A DNA stretch of 64,000 bases from the NCBI GenBank assembly GCA_010405405.1, contig MU004232.1, forward strand, positions 1,941,481 to 2,005,480, in the 5' to 3' direction. The notes below the pieces were generated by a model, which did no database searches, was not told where the DNA came from, and saw only the letters and a program-made list of their open reading frames with translations. This DNA comes from Microthyrium microscopicum. Taxonomy: Eukaryota; Ascomycota; Dothideomycetes; Microthyriales; Microthyriaceae. How positions within the stretch are numbered: position 1 is the first letter of the stretch; every line of letters starts with the position of its first letter. Made by a program: the position numbers and the translations under genes. Positions 10,965-21,533 of this stretch are shown piece after piece.

Positions 10965-12350
10965 ATGGACGGCTTCCAGACTCTCGATGATGAGTCGACA
11001 TCGCTGCAAGATGGCTCATGTGACGACTCAGACTATACATCATCCTCTGGTAACTCAACAGCAGACCATGTTTATCCGACTACAAAAACATTCAACTTCC
11101 CAATATTGTTCTTTGTTGAAGGATCAGAGCAAGGCGTCATGTCACAAGAAGGATCAGAGCCCCCATTCTTCCCATTCTTACGGCTACCGTATGAAATTCG
11201 AATGATGATCTATCCTTTCGCTCTCTCTGTTGCCTCTGAAGAAGAAGAAGAGGGACATCTTAGATCTTGGGACGACGAATACATTTACATTATCCCGTCA
11301 AACGACAACGTCGCATTTTGGATGACCGCACCATTACTCTCAGTTTGTCGGCAATTTCGACACGAAGCAGCCCCAATCATCTTCCAAGATCGTGTTATTC
11401 ATATTTCTTTCATTCCATCATTCGGTCCGTTTTTGGAATCGCTTGGCCCAATGGGACGATGGGCAATCCGAAAGCTAGAGATTCAGGATATCTTGTTTCC
11501 CTGTGGACACTCTGAAGACTACTTGCTTGAGTTTGTGTCGCTGCTGGGCGAGCTTAAAAATCTTCAGGAGCTCTACATCAACACTGACGATCTAAAAAAT
11601 TGGTACTGGGGGCCATTAAGAGATCGTGAGGGAGATCGTCCGGTGTTTAATCCTGTTCTTCAAGCACTCACTACCTTGCATCTGAATAAGCTAGAGGTCA
11701 TCTCCGATGTGAAGGATAGAGAAACGTCTGACTTCTCCTGTCTCCGGCGTCTTTTGGAAAACGCGATCGAGCAACGTCGACCCATTGAGCCACCCAGCGC
11801 ATTTGCCAACACCCTGTCTATTACGCCAGCCCATAGCAGCTATCTTCCGCCGTTTCCAGTTGGTATCAAAGAACAAGATCATTCTTCTGACATAATGTGG
11901 CAGCCAGAATGGAGCGTGGTCTCAATCCCGATCTTCAACTTCCTGTTCCTTCTTTATCGAACAAAGCTCCAAAGTGACCTGGCGATGAATGAAATGGTAA
12001 CCTATCGTGCCATCTTCCCTCTGCTACACCTCAAAATGCCAGAAAGCTCCGACGGTCCAATCATTGGATCGTGTGCCATTTGCTACCATCGCGGATGCCA
12101 TTGTGGATTTCATGAAACACCCACAAAACACGGCGGCCAGGTCGTACATTCTACAGAGTTCTCTAGTGCCGTTACAGCTCTTGCACAGCTTCTCTGGACA
12201 AAGCGACCTGAGCTGGTAAAAACAATCATGGCTGTGCACTACCACCTGGCTGTGACGAGGACGAAGCTAGAGCAAGATGTCAATGATGCGAAAGCCTTCT
12301 GGGATCACTTTGCAGAGCAATTGATGTACAAAGCCAAGGCTCATATGTGA
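10965..12350 (+). CDS. 2EXR-domain protein, fungal F-box-like family
   Basis: A single-exon protein of 461 aa. Residues about 65-80 hold the hallmark FPFLRLPYEIRMMIYPFAL, the start of the 2EXR domain found in very large numbers in filamentous fungi. It continues through about residue 145 with the conserved CRQFRHEAAPIIF segment. The N-terminal 60 residues are Ser/Thr/Asp-rich and probably disordered. A Cys/His cluster near residues 365-385 (SCAICYHRGCHCGFH) could bind a metal. Function of the family is not established; no partner is suggested by neighbours. It converges with CDC123, with 195 bp between stop codons. Confidence 0.75.
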   Translation: MDGFQTLDDESTSLQDGSCDDSDYTSSSGNSTADHVYPTTKTFNFPILFFVEGSEQGVMSQEGSEPPFFPFLRLPYEIRMMIYPFALSVASEEEEEGHLRSWDDEYIYIIPSNDNVAFWMTAPLLSVCRQFRHEAAPIIFQDRVIHISFIPSFGPFLESLGPMGRWAIRKLEIQDILFPCGHSEDYLLEFVSLLGELKNLQELYINTDDLKNWYWGPLRDREGDRPVFNPVLQALTTLHLNKLEVISDVKDRETSDFSCLRRLLENAIEQRRPIEPPSAFANTLSITPAHSSYLPPFPVGIKEQDHSSDIMWQPEWSVVSIPIFNFLFLLYRTKLQSDLAMNEMVTYRAIFPLLHLKMPESSDGPIIGSCAICYHRGCHCGFHETPTKHGGQVVHSTEFSSAVTALAQLLWTKRPELVKTIMAVHYHLAVTRTKLEQDVNDAKAFWDHFAEQLMYKAKAHM

Positions 12351-12545
12351 GACGAATTTAAAAGAAACATACGATAGACATGATTTTCACGATTGGGTTG
12401 ACTATATGAATCCGATAAGGCAGAAGCGATTCTGAAGACGGATGTCAGCTTTTGTAGACAATCTCAATAAAAAGTTTACAAGGACTTAATGACGAAAGTA
12501 GGAATCTATCATTAACACTAATAGCACACAGCCATCAGATTGAAT

Positions 12546-13718
12546 CTACTCATCGTCATCGCTTTCCACGCCAGTCTGCCGACTTCGCTCCAGCAGTTCA
12601 TTCCACCGTGTTGAGAACTCTCGAAGTTCTACTTCGCCTCCTTTGCTTGCATCTACAACATCTTTGGGAAGTTTGTGGGCGCTGTATTGTTGAGTTGCGA
12701 AGCCATAGGCTTCTGGGTCATCCTTCTTGATCAATCGGAAGATGGGCAATCGATCGAATTCTTCAACGTCCTCTTCCTCGGAGCCGGAAAAGTCAGCCTC
12801 TTCAAGCTCACTACCAGGAGCGGTATTGGTCGATTCGTCTTCCATGGTCAACAGCTCCAGCCAGCTGAAAAGCAAAGGATCGGTGCGCATGGCCCAGGGG
12901 TTGATATCGATGAGCCAGACGCGTTGATGTGGTGGAGGTAGGTAGACATCAAATGTGAAGCAGTCATCTGGAAATGAGTCACGTAGTTTGGTGTCGAAGA
13001 ATTTCTGGATCTTCTCCTTGAAGTCGGACTGTAGTTGGAAGAGAAAACCAAAATGATTCAAGTCTCTTTGGCAGATGGCGATGAGTTTCTTGTTGCGCAC
13101 GAAACATCGAAATTCCAGGGACGGATTAAGCTGGAAGTATTTGCGCAATACTAGATGAAATGGTATACTGCTTACAGTGATCGACTCGTCTTCCGCAGTA
13201 TCGTCAAATGCGTGGTCCAGATCATGTGTAATGAAATCCGAGCTCTTGAGAAGCAAGTATACATCGTCTGCTGACTGACACTCCATACTATTCGTGGCGC
13301 TGATCCATGTTGCATCTTTCGGAGCCGACCAGTTTAGCTTGGGGACGACCTTGCCTCCCAAGCTTGATATCGTGCTACTCAGCGTGTCGTGAAAATCCCG
13401 CCACTGTGCAGCTGGATCATCATCGACGGGATCGGTATGGTCGTCGCCGCCATCGTTATCGTTAGAGGAAAAGATTCCGCTGTCGTCTGACAATTCAGCG
13501 CGCTCATTTTCATCGTTCGGGAGGACAATGCCATCGGCGCGCAAGTAGTCCACGAATGGCTGTGGGAGTGGTAGAAGTCGGGCTTTGGGTGTAAGAGAGC
13601 GATAACCGGGATACCAAGAGTGAAACGAGCAATTTAGAATATGTTGTTTAGTGATCGGAGGAAATGGGAGGGTTTTCCGTGTCTCTGAAGGAGCTTCCGG
13701 GATGGTGGCGTTGGACAT
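12546..13718 (-). CDS. cdc123: Cell division cycle protein 123 (eIF2 assembly factor)
   Basis: A single-exon protein of 390 aa. CDC123 is an ATP-grasp protein that binds eIF2-gamma and promotes assembly of the eIF2 alpha-beta-gamma complex in the cytosol, so it supports translation initiation. Visible landmarks are the N-terminal [18 protein letters not shown], the catalytic-core [43 protein letters not shown], and the metal-binding end [20 protein letters not shown]. An acidic insert follows near residues 310-335. I chose the Met at 13718 rather than an upstream in-frame Met at 13775 because the context CACCATGTCC is favourable and homology starts just after it. Confidence 0.93.
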   Translation of the reverse strand: MSNATIPEAPSETRKTLPFPPITKQHILNCSFHSWYPGYRSLTPKARLLPLPQPFVDYLRADGIVLPNDENERAELSDDSGIFSSNDNDGGDDHTDPVDDDPAAQWRDFHDTLSSTISSLGGKVVPKLNWSAPKDATWISATNSMECQSADDVYLLLKSSDFITHDLDHAFDDTAEDESITVSSIPFHLVLRKYFQLNPSLEFRCFVRNKKLIAICQRDLNHFGFLFQLQSDFKEKIQKFFDTKLRDSFPDDCFTFDVYLPPPHQRVWLIDINPWAMRTDPLLFSWLELLTMEDESTNTAPGSELEEADFSGSEEEDVEEFDRLPIFRLIKKDDPEAYGFATQQYSAHKLPKDVVDASKGGEVELREFSTRWNELLERSRQTGVESDDDE

Positions 13719-14519
13719 GGTGCCGAATTTGCAGAGGACGGGGTTCAGATTTGGTGGCAGAACGATTCGCTGCAATTTACTGAGTGATGGAGGTAACGTT
13801 GTAGAGCGATCCTAGAAGTTGGTATTTATGGTAAAAGTATGACTGCAAAGATGACAGTGTACCGCTGAGAGAAAGCTGGTTGCAATTGCCTCCTAATTGA
13901 AGGGATGACTCTTTCGTAACTCAACTCTTGCCCCGCATCAAACCTTCCACATTAGGAAATATCGTTGGCTTCATAAACGCCAAATTGACATGATCCACTT
14001 TTTTCACTGAAGTAAAAGTTACCATGATAGATATAACTCCTTCGGACCGTTCTGACTCCATCGCAGCATTTGCTTATATCAATGTGGCACCTTACCAATG
14101 GCATAGTTCAGCAGGGTCGAGTCAATATTATTTTCAAGCAAAGCGACCGCATCCTAGATCTGGAAAGTCGTATCAAATCATGACAGCTGCGAGTGACACC
14201 GGGTCGACCAAATTTGGAAAGCGGTATCCTTGGAAGGATTTGATCTCTAAACCCCGAAAAACCCGCCAGGCTCCCATCATATTCTTCATCTCCGCCAAAT
14301 ACGCAACTACTTCTAAGCTATAGACTTGAAGAAAAAAAGCTCTTTATCAATCTCACTCGCTTTTTAGACCATTCCTACCCATCAGGCTGTCAACTCGCCC
14401 TTTCTCTAGCTTCGTTTCCTGATATGTAACGTATCGCGACGAGTACGATCACGAGTACTTCTTCTAGCAACGTTGCATATTCATCGCCTGAGACTACACC
14501 TCAACGGACTGTTGTCGTC
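13719..14519. other. Intergenic region upstream of CDC123
   Basis: No supported gene. A 99-codon plus frame at 14024-14323 lacks family features. It holds the CDC123 promoter. Confidence 0.4.
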
Positions 14520-14976
14520 ATGTCTAAAACGCAAGTCGAGGCTTCTCAGGAAAGAATCCACGGTATGAGCCCACTCTGTTTCAGCTACGCGGGCGATCAT
14601 TAAGTAGTGCTTAACATCAGGAACAGCAATTCATGCAGGCTCTCAGACACCAACGTCAAATGAAAATGGGGATACATTGGAAGAAGAAGAAGAAGAAGAA
14701 GATCAGGCTGTCTCATGGTTTACCAAGTTCTTAGCGCTCTCTCAAGTATGATCTTGTAAGTTGTGCTATTCTTAGACTTGACGATTGTAAAGACAGAATA
14801 AATTCTCAATTTCTCAGATATCCTCCGTATTTGATCAGGAAATCATCGTGGAGATGTTCAAAGCATTCCAACTTAAAGTAGTCTCTATTGGATTTCTGTT
14901 GGAGAGTTGGAGCAACATCGTGAATAAAAAAGTTCTTCCTTCGAAGTCACTGGGCCGCTTCAACCGCTTTGCTTGA
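14520..14976 (+). CDS. Hypothetical small three-exon gene (108 aa)
   Basis: A spliced frame can be built from exons 14520-14562, 14621-14745 and 14818-14976. Donors are GTATGA twice; acceptors are AACATCAG and TTTCTCAG, the first with a good TTAAC branch site. The lengths sum to an exact codon count. The product has no signal peptide or membrane segment; its middle carries a run of seven Glu coded by a GAA repeat followed by DQAVSWFTKFLALSQ. I do not recognise a family. Because splice signals can be assembled by chance in AT-moderate DNA, this stays a weak prediction that RNA reads would settle. Confidence 0.3.
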
Positions 14977-15276
14977 CACGCAATGTGATGGACTTTACCT
15001 TCTAAGAGAAGCTCTTTTTTATCGTCATGCTCAGGCCCGATACGAACAGATTTTACATCCGCCAATTACTTTTCGTGGATATTCAAAGCATTCCAAGTTG
15101 TATCAACCGCAGTTCTAAATTTGGACAAGGCTGATCAAGGCAGATTTGAGTATCTTCACTCCTTAACCGCAAATTTTCTATCTATAAATGCTACAGTGCT
15201 AAATTGCCTCCATGACATTTATGATTTGATTTATGACTTAACTCTTGAATGACTTTCAGACCACCATAATATCGAT

Positions 15277-15900
15277 ATGGACGCTTCAGGCTCACAATCC
15301 AACCAGGTCTACCCACCTCCCAGCAGCAACAATGCTGTCGGTTCTTCCAACACGAAGATCCTAATCACTTATGCATCTGTCAACGGTTCCACTAAAGAGA
15401 TTGCTACACAAATTGGCTCCATCATCTCCTCAAAAATCCAATCGCCAACTACAGTCTCGATCCTGCCTATGGACCAGGTCACTGAGCTTCCACAGTATCA
15501 ATTCATCATTATTGGGAGTGCGGTACACAATTTCGAATGGGTTTCGCCGGCTAAGAGCTGGCTATCCTCTAATCATACGATTTTATCAGCAAAACGGGTT
15601 TGGGCTTTCAGCGTGGGCACACCATTTGCAGTTGGCAAATTCGCTCAACGCATGATGGAGTCTGAAGAGGAAGAATCTAAATTGGAGAAAGCAATCACAG
15701 ATGAGATTGGAAAGGTTGAAGATCATGTATTGTTCAACGGCAGATTTCTCAAATCTCATGCTTCCACCAGATTCAATGTCTGGTGGCGTGTCATGGGAGG
15801 CAAATTTGGGGACTTTAGGGATACGGAGAAGATTGACAGTTGGGCTGAGGAGGTTGGAAACAAGATTATCGAATCACTTGGAGAGCTTGAAATGGCTTGA
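15277..15900 (+). CDS. Flavodoxin-domain protein (HemG/flavodoxin_5-like)
   Basis: A single-exon protein of 207 aa. Residues 28-45 read KILITYASVNGSTKEIATQ, a flavodoxin FMN-phosphate loop, and IIIGSAVHNFEWVSPAKSWL and WAFSVGTPFAVGKF follow, the pattern of the flavodoxin domain shared with bacterial HemG protoporphyrinogen oxidase and MioC. The likely cofactor is FMN and the likely activity an electron transfer or oxidoreductase step; heme synthesis itself is not shown, as fungi use a different mitochondrial enzyme. There is no targeting peptide. The stop codon lies inside a three-copy 10-bp tandem repeat. Confidence 0.75.
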   Translation: MDASGSQSNQVYPPPSSNNAVGSSNTKILITYASVNGSTKEIATQIGSIISSKIQSPTTVSILPMDQVTELPQYQFIIIGSAVHNFEWVSPAKSWLSSNHTILSAKRVWAFSVGTPFAVGKFAQRMMESEEEESKLEKAITDEIGKVEDHVLFNGRFLKSHASTRFNVWWRVMGGKFGDFRDTEKIDSWAEEVGNKIIESLGELEMA

Positions 15901-15920
15901 AATGGCTTGAAATGGCTTGA
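15891..15920 (+). repeat. 10-bp tandem repeat spanning the stop codon
   Basis: The unit AATGGCTTGA occurs three times in a row. The stop codon of the flavodoxin gene is the TGA of the first copy, so the last coding residues are part of the repeat. Confidence 0.9.
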
Positions 15921-16038
15921 GTAGGTGATTGGTAAAGAAGCACTGAAGTAACGTTGTCCTTACGCATCAGAGAATGAAACGAACCAGATTTGAATTCTTG
16001 TTAATTTATAACGCTGTGCATATCTTGTGATATCTCCT

Positions 16039-16878
16039 CTACTCCTTCGCTTTGTTGAGTATCTCACTTCCTATTTTTGCCAAATCATCGTTCATCAACG
16101 GCTCCTTCTCGAACCCATTCTCAACTTGATTCAGCATTGCAGCAGCAGTTTCGGCTACGCCGATATTTGGCACAATCCCAGCCCAACTCAACACTGTAGC
16201 CATTATTGACACCATGTATTTACCTGGCCCAGTAATTAGACCAGGTTTTGCGACTGCAGCCTCAACATCCTTATATTCCTTTGCAAGTGCCAAAACTTGA
16301 GTTTCAGTTTCGCCCTGTTCATAGTTTAGAAATTCGCCAATGAACCAGGAACATAGACGACCAGGTTGACTTACACGCATCAGGGAATACTGGGGCATAT
16401 GTGTAGGAGTTTTTGTCTGATCCCGCTCAGCAGCCACACCGCTCATGTAAAGAAATCGGAATGGTGTCGTTGAGTTGCCACGGGCTTCAATCATTGCTTT
16501 CATACCAATGATCGTGTTAGTTTGGCATACTTTACGCACTACCTCGAAATCAAACGCTTTTGATTTGCTCGGCGTAATAGCAACGGACCTACAGATACCA
16601 GGTTAGTCCAACAAGTAGGAAAATGACCGACGAAAGTCATACCAGATACAAGCATCTGCATTGGCAAAATGTTTCTTTACCTCCTCAGAGTATTCATCGT
16701 AGTCTTTGACTACTGCGCTTTGTAGTTTGGACGTATCGGCGCCTGGTGCTAAATTGTCCGGTGCTGACACTGGTCGACGTGCGAGGGCGATCACTGAATT
16801 AATCGAGGGCATTGAGAGGCTTTGTCGAATAACTTCAGTGGCGACAAAGCCAGATGCGCCAGCGATAATGAGCTTCAT
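16039..16878 (-). CDS. NAD(P)-binding Rossmann protein, NmrA/epimerase-like
   Basis: Exons on the minus strand are 16878-16643 and 16588-16039, separated by a 53-bp intron with a GTATGA donor and CTGTAG acceptor, giving 261 aa. The N-terminus MKLIIAGASGFVATEVIRQ is a Rossmann dinucleotide-binding loop in which the third glycine is replaced by Ala. Later segments (FRFLYMSGVAAERD, VAKPGLITGPGKYM) match short atypical SDR/NAD-dependent epimerase proteins of fungi, similar in plan to HTATIP2- and NmrA-type proteins. The substrate is unknown. The active-site YxxxK of classical SDRs is not seen, so a regulatory or non-catalytic role is possible. Confidence 0.8.
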
Positions 16879-17610
16879 ATCTCGTTACTGGTTTCACTGA
16901 AGTTGAGGTTGAGTGAAACGATTGAACAAAGTCTGAGAAGCTGTAGCCTGGTCATCAGTTATCAATGGATACACTGGAAGGAGCCTGACTTAAGTACCTG
17001 TGTGCCCAATGAACTGAGCTTATTTACAGTTTAAGAACAGTGGAATAGCTGCTTATCTCCGCTACGCTGTCAATCAATCACATAGCATTCAACTCAAAAA
17101 TAATAAAAGAAGAAAGAAGGATGTAAGCTCAATGATCAGCTATTTATGAAGTACGGCGTTAAGCTTGAGGTATTCTCCGTGACTCCGTCTCGTTCTGCGG
17201 TTTATTTATAGTCATGGATCTTGCTATAAGGTACTGCAGTACCTGCAGTTTTGAAACATTCAAGCCAAACTTGATTTCTACCGACCGAGGAACTAGAATA
17301 CGATCCTTCGAAGTGGCGATGCAAACAGTATTGCCCACCGATTAATGCAGATCACTTGAGGATAAGATATAATTCTTTGGGTAAACTCAAGATCTCTGCG
17401 GATTTTCTGTTATGTTATAGTGAATTGCCATTGGTATGCCTTCCAAAAACATCATAGCAAGGACATTAGTCCTGAATCCTGTGAGGAACAACAAGAAAAG
17501 GTAGAACCCCCTTCAGCATTATACATTAAGTTCCTACCTAAATAGTAGTGATTATGGCGTATAAAACAAGTTCTACCAATTCAGTCTCCGCCCTCACTTC
17601 GAACCTGCCA
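16879..17610. other. Intergenic region
   Basis: About 730 bp, upstream of the Rossmann-protein gene and downstream of the secreted Ser/Thr-rich protein gene. Nothing beyond presumed promoter and 3' flank is seen. Confidence 0.4.
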
Positions 17611-19043
17611 TTAAGCTACCGCCAGGAGCGACACATCAGCAAGATACCAATCAATCAAGGAAGTGCCATGGACTTGGAAGAATAACTGAAGGTTATACTC
17701 AGCAACAATGTTGAATGTAACATGTTGCCAAGCTCCAGTAGCCGCGTATGTATTATCGAATGTGTTGTTGGGGTTAGTAATATCCTGAACATTTATGCTA
17801 CCACCACTATTTCCTTTGACCCAGAAGGATAGCGTGTAAGTTGTTCCCGAGGTGATTGACGGAGATGTCGCCGCAGAAAGCCCCATATTGGCCAAAGGTA
17901 CTCCAGGGAGGTTGTTGACGTAGGTGAAATGCAAATAGTGTGAACTGCTTGTTGGGCAGTCGCTTCCACAAGGTAATACCTCAAAGAACGTGGCGGTATC
18001 GTTGAAGTTATAGTCAATGTCTGGCGCGGCACCGGTGCCCCAGGGTTCGAGACAGCCGTTGGCGAACTGGCCATTTTGCAAAATTGGTCCGGCTGGTGCA
18101 GCCCAGTTTGTCACTGAGTATATGTCGAGCTTTGTGGGTATGAGGCCTGTGGTAGTATCGCCCGAGCCAGGGGAAATCATGGCACCGTCGCTGTAGGCGG
18201 AAGCCCAGGTCTCACACAGGTAGCTGCCGTCGTTGTATTTGTATACAGCAATAGTGCGACAGTTGGCTTGTGAGGAGCAGAGGGCTTTACACTGCGTAAG
18301 AGCAGCGTTCGCAGTCGATGGAGCAGGAATTGTGTTGATACGAAGCTCGTATCTATAGGCACCAGGAAATAATAGCTGCTGATTACCACTACCTAGGGTA
18401 ACATCCAGCGCGTACGTACGGGCTGGGATAGTTGGTAGTGCGCAAGAAATACTGGATGACGATGTGCTGCTACTCGTCTTTGATGACGATGTGCTGCTAC
18501 TCGTCTTTGATGACGATGTGCTGCTACTCGTCTTTGATGACGATGTGCTGCTACTCGTCTTTGATGATGATGGCTTTACGGTCGTCGAAGCAGTAGATGA
18601 TGCTGAAACTCGTGCTGAGCTTGTCACTGTAGCCGTCAAGGAGATGGATGATGTTGAAGCTGGCGTTGAGCTTGAGAATTGACTGGCCGCGGACTTGACG
18701 CACTTTCCATTACTACAGGTCTTGTTGGCATCACAGAGGTTTTCGCAAGAGTCGCAGTTTTTGGAGTCGTTACTGGTGTCCGCGCAGAGTCCATCGCATA
18801 GTTTTGCCGCCGTATTGGTCTTGTAAGGCCCACATGTATAGCATGGACCAAGGTTACTCTTTGCTTGGGATGAACATTGGGCAGGAAAGTTGGTATTGTC
18901 ACACCATTTTTGACAAGTTGAATCTTGAGTTGCAGCTGGGGAAGCAGCAGCACCTAGAACATAATGGTAAGTAGAGATAATTGAATTGTGCAATGCGACA
19001 ATATCATACCTAGAACTAAAAGGATAGCAGCAAACGACTTCAT
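17611..19043 (-). CDS. Secreted cysteine-rich protein with Ser/Thr repeat and CBM-like C-terminus
   Basis: Exons on the minus strand are 19043-19010 and 18953-17611, giving 458 aa. The 55-bp intron (GTATGA ... TTCTAG) falls inside the signal peptide, which reads MKSFAAILLVLGAAA. The domain order is: a compact Cys-rich region (about residues 20-95), a Ser/Thr-rich linker with four near-perfect KTSSSTSSS copies, a PAN/Apple-like region (about 185-295, cysteines in an LTQCKALCSSQANCRT pattern), and a C-terminal beta-sandwich of carbohydrate-binding CBM4/9-like look (LSFWVKGNSGG, WQHVTFNI). The whole suggests an extracellular or wall-bound glycoprotein that binds polysaccharide. Ignoring the intron leaves the frame open but gives no signal peptide, which supports the spliced model. 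Confidence 0.75.
18464..18570 (-). repeat. 27-bp coding tandem repeat, about four copies
   Basis: On the plus strand the unit is GTCTTTGATGACGATGTGCT followed by GCTACTC; it encodes KTSSSTSSS. Four near-identical copies form the O-glycosylation-prone linker of the secreted protein. Such repeats commonly vary in copy number between strains. Confidence 0.85.
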
Positions 19044-19529
19044 TTTTTGGCAAGACTGAGCGATGGATGAGTTACCTAAAACTTAGTATGAGTAGATCCA
19101 GTCTGCGCAGAGGAGTGGGCGGTACGACAATTTCAAGTAATGAGATCCAGTACTCTTCCAGTCACGGGGACTCGTTGTATTGCAAGAGGTCTTTTTACGC
19201 TGGCTGTATTAGAATGTGGCGCAGATGCTCAGCTCATTCTCGCATTCAGGTCTACCACCACACGCCGAAAGAATCCACCACGAGAAACCGAAAAAGTGTT
19301 GTTGTGAAGGCGCTACTTCTGAGAGAGTATTAGATGCTCGTGGCAACACAAACCTTTTTTCCAAGCTTTGGGCGCACAGCCAAACGAGTCGCGGCTTGAA
19401 TCAACACAAAATCAGGATTCAGGGGAAGAGTCCATTGTGGTGCGACTTTTGAGTTGAAAACATTATAAAATGCGAATAACAATAACTATCACTCAGTTTC
19501 CAACTGACCTTCAGCTACAGCAAGTTATA

Positions 19530-21533
19530 TCATGAGCCATAAACTTTGAAAGCATTTACATGTTCAAAGAAACTGGCCTTGTAAAATCGCTCCTGTGTTG
19601 TGAAATTGACATATTGCATGCCAAATTTGACCTGGAATAATCCATCAGCTTCTTGTTAACCAAAAGACGGGTATCAAATGATCAAAAGAAGGTATAGGAA
19701 GATACTCACCGTATAACCAGAACTCCACTCCAGATTATCAACAAAACTCCAAGCCAGACTACCAACAACATTCACGCCTTCACTGATGGCGATCAATATA
19801 GCTTGCATATACGTTCTATAATACGCAGTGCGGTACAGATCGCTACGAATGTCGGCAAGCAACTTCTTACTGCCTTCAAAGGGCTCCGCAAAGCCAAACT
19901 CACTGACGGCAATTCCGCCCCGTGGTTTCCATGTATCTTGGATGTAATGCAAGAAGGCGGGAACCCAGTCTGTAGTGAGGTGCAGCCAAGGAGCTCCAGG
20001 ATCTGCTGCAGGACCGACGTTCCAGCTGTTGTCGGATAGTGCGTATGAGTACGATGAATTTGCGCAGCTGGGATAGAGGGTGTTGGAAGTATTCGCCAGA
20101 CAGGCGTCAGTTCCGGCATCAGGTGCAAAGTAGAACTGGGCAGTGTAGGCGTCGTGCATGAAGATATCGCATGAGCCGTTGATTTGCTGTTTCTCTTCGC
20201 CTGTGAAGCTTCGTAGGAATGTCGACACGTATTGCTGGAGAGAGGTAGGATAGTCTCCAGTGAGGAATATGGGATCGGCGAACCAGCCTTCGTTGAAGTC
20301 CCATGCTCGCTGTACTGCTTGAGCATCCGCGGAACTATTCGTCAAAGGGATCTTGTAGCCTCCATTAGTTTTGAAGGAAATGGTCGCGTTGGCTGGCAAA
20401 ATCTGTTTCCCAAGTCTGTACGCTTGCGAATGTGCCAATATCACACTCTGACCACAGAAGTACGGTTGTTGGGCTTTTGGTATCGTCGTCGGCGCAAAGT
20501 ATCCATCTGGAAGAGGATATTGGTTGCAGAATACAAGTGGTTCATTGACTGTGACCCACTTGTTGACTTTGCTGCCAAATCTTTCGAAGACAATTCGAGC
20601 ATACTCAACAAAGTCAGGTACAATTTCTTCGCTTAACCAGCCGCCGTAGAGATTTTGAAGAATCAAAGGGGTGTCCCAATGGTAGAGAGTTACGACCGGC
20701 TCAACACCGTATTGTATACAAGTGTCGATCATGTCCTCGTAGTGAGCGAGAGCTTGTTCGTTGACTGTGCCACTGCCAAAGGGGAGAACACGAGACCAGG
20801 AGATGGAAAATGAGTATGCTTTGACGCCTATGGCTGCTATTCGTGCAATATCTACGGATTGATCAGCGGGTAGCCCAGGAAGGCCTGTCTATCAGTTTAC
20901 CTTGTTTGTATAGATAATAGTGATTGTCAGCAATATCACCGGTCTGATTGGCCACTTTTGACCGTCTTAGTGAATTTCGCCTTATGTGTCAAACTCAATA
21001 GACTGACCTGTATATCCGGTAACTCTATGAGTCAAGACATCCCAAACACTGGGACCTCGACCTTCATCCTTCACTGCACCTTCAACTTGATATGCGGCAC
21101 TTGCAACGCCCCACCAGAAGCTTGATGGAAAGCGCCAGGAATTGTTCGCTGATACCAGTGGCAATTGTTCGCCAGTTGGAAATGGTGGATAATACAGTGG
21201 CGGTGGAGGTTTTAGTTCCGTAGATGGGACTGGAGTAGGAGATACCGTGGTATTGACAGAAGCAACTTCCACAGGCCCAACCATGATATTCCATAATTCT
21301 GTTGGCATATTAGCTCGATGATATAAAGGAATTGGGGTAAAGAAGATGTCCTTACGGTCAAGTGAAAGCGACAACGAAGTCGTTAGCAATGTAGCATTTG
21401 ATGTAGTGCTAACGGGTTGTATTGTTTTCGTAGGTGAGGATCCATTGGATGAGCTAATTGTAGCAGGTGATGTAGTGCTCTGAGATGATACTATGGTAAA
21501 TATTATATTCCATACTAGAGTATGAGACACCAT
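19530..21533 (-). CDS. Secreted glycoside hydrolase family 1 beta-glucosidase
   Basis: Exons on the minus strand are 21533-21008, 20954-20901, 20851-19710 and 19631-19530 (607 aa), with GT-AG introns of 53, 49 and 78 bp. A signal peptide (MVSHTLVWNIIFTIVSS) precedes about 120 Ser/Thr/Pro-rich residues, so it is probably exported and O-glycosylated. The GH1 barrel starts at FPSSFWWGVASAAYQVEG. The acid/base is the Glu of KWVTVNEPL; the nucleophile is the Glu of IAVSEFGFAEP, where most GH1 enzymes have a TENG motif. The end, FVDNLEWSSGYTVKFGMQYV, is the usual GH1 closing strand. It should release terminal beta-linked sugars outside the cell. The gene next door is also secreted and may bind carbohydrate. 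Confidence 0.9.
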
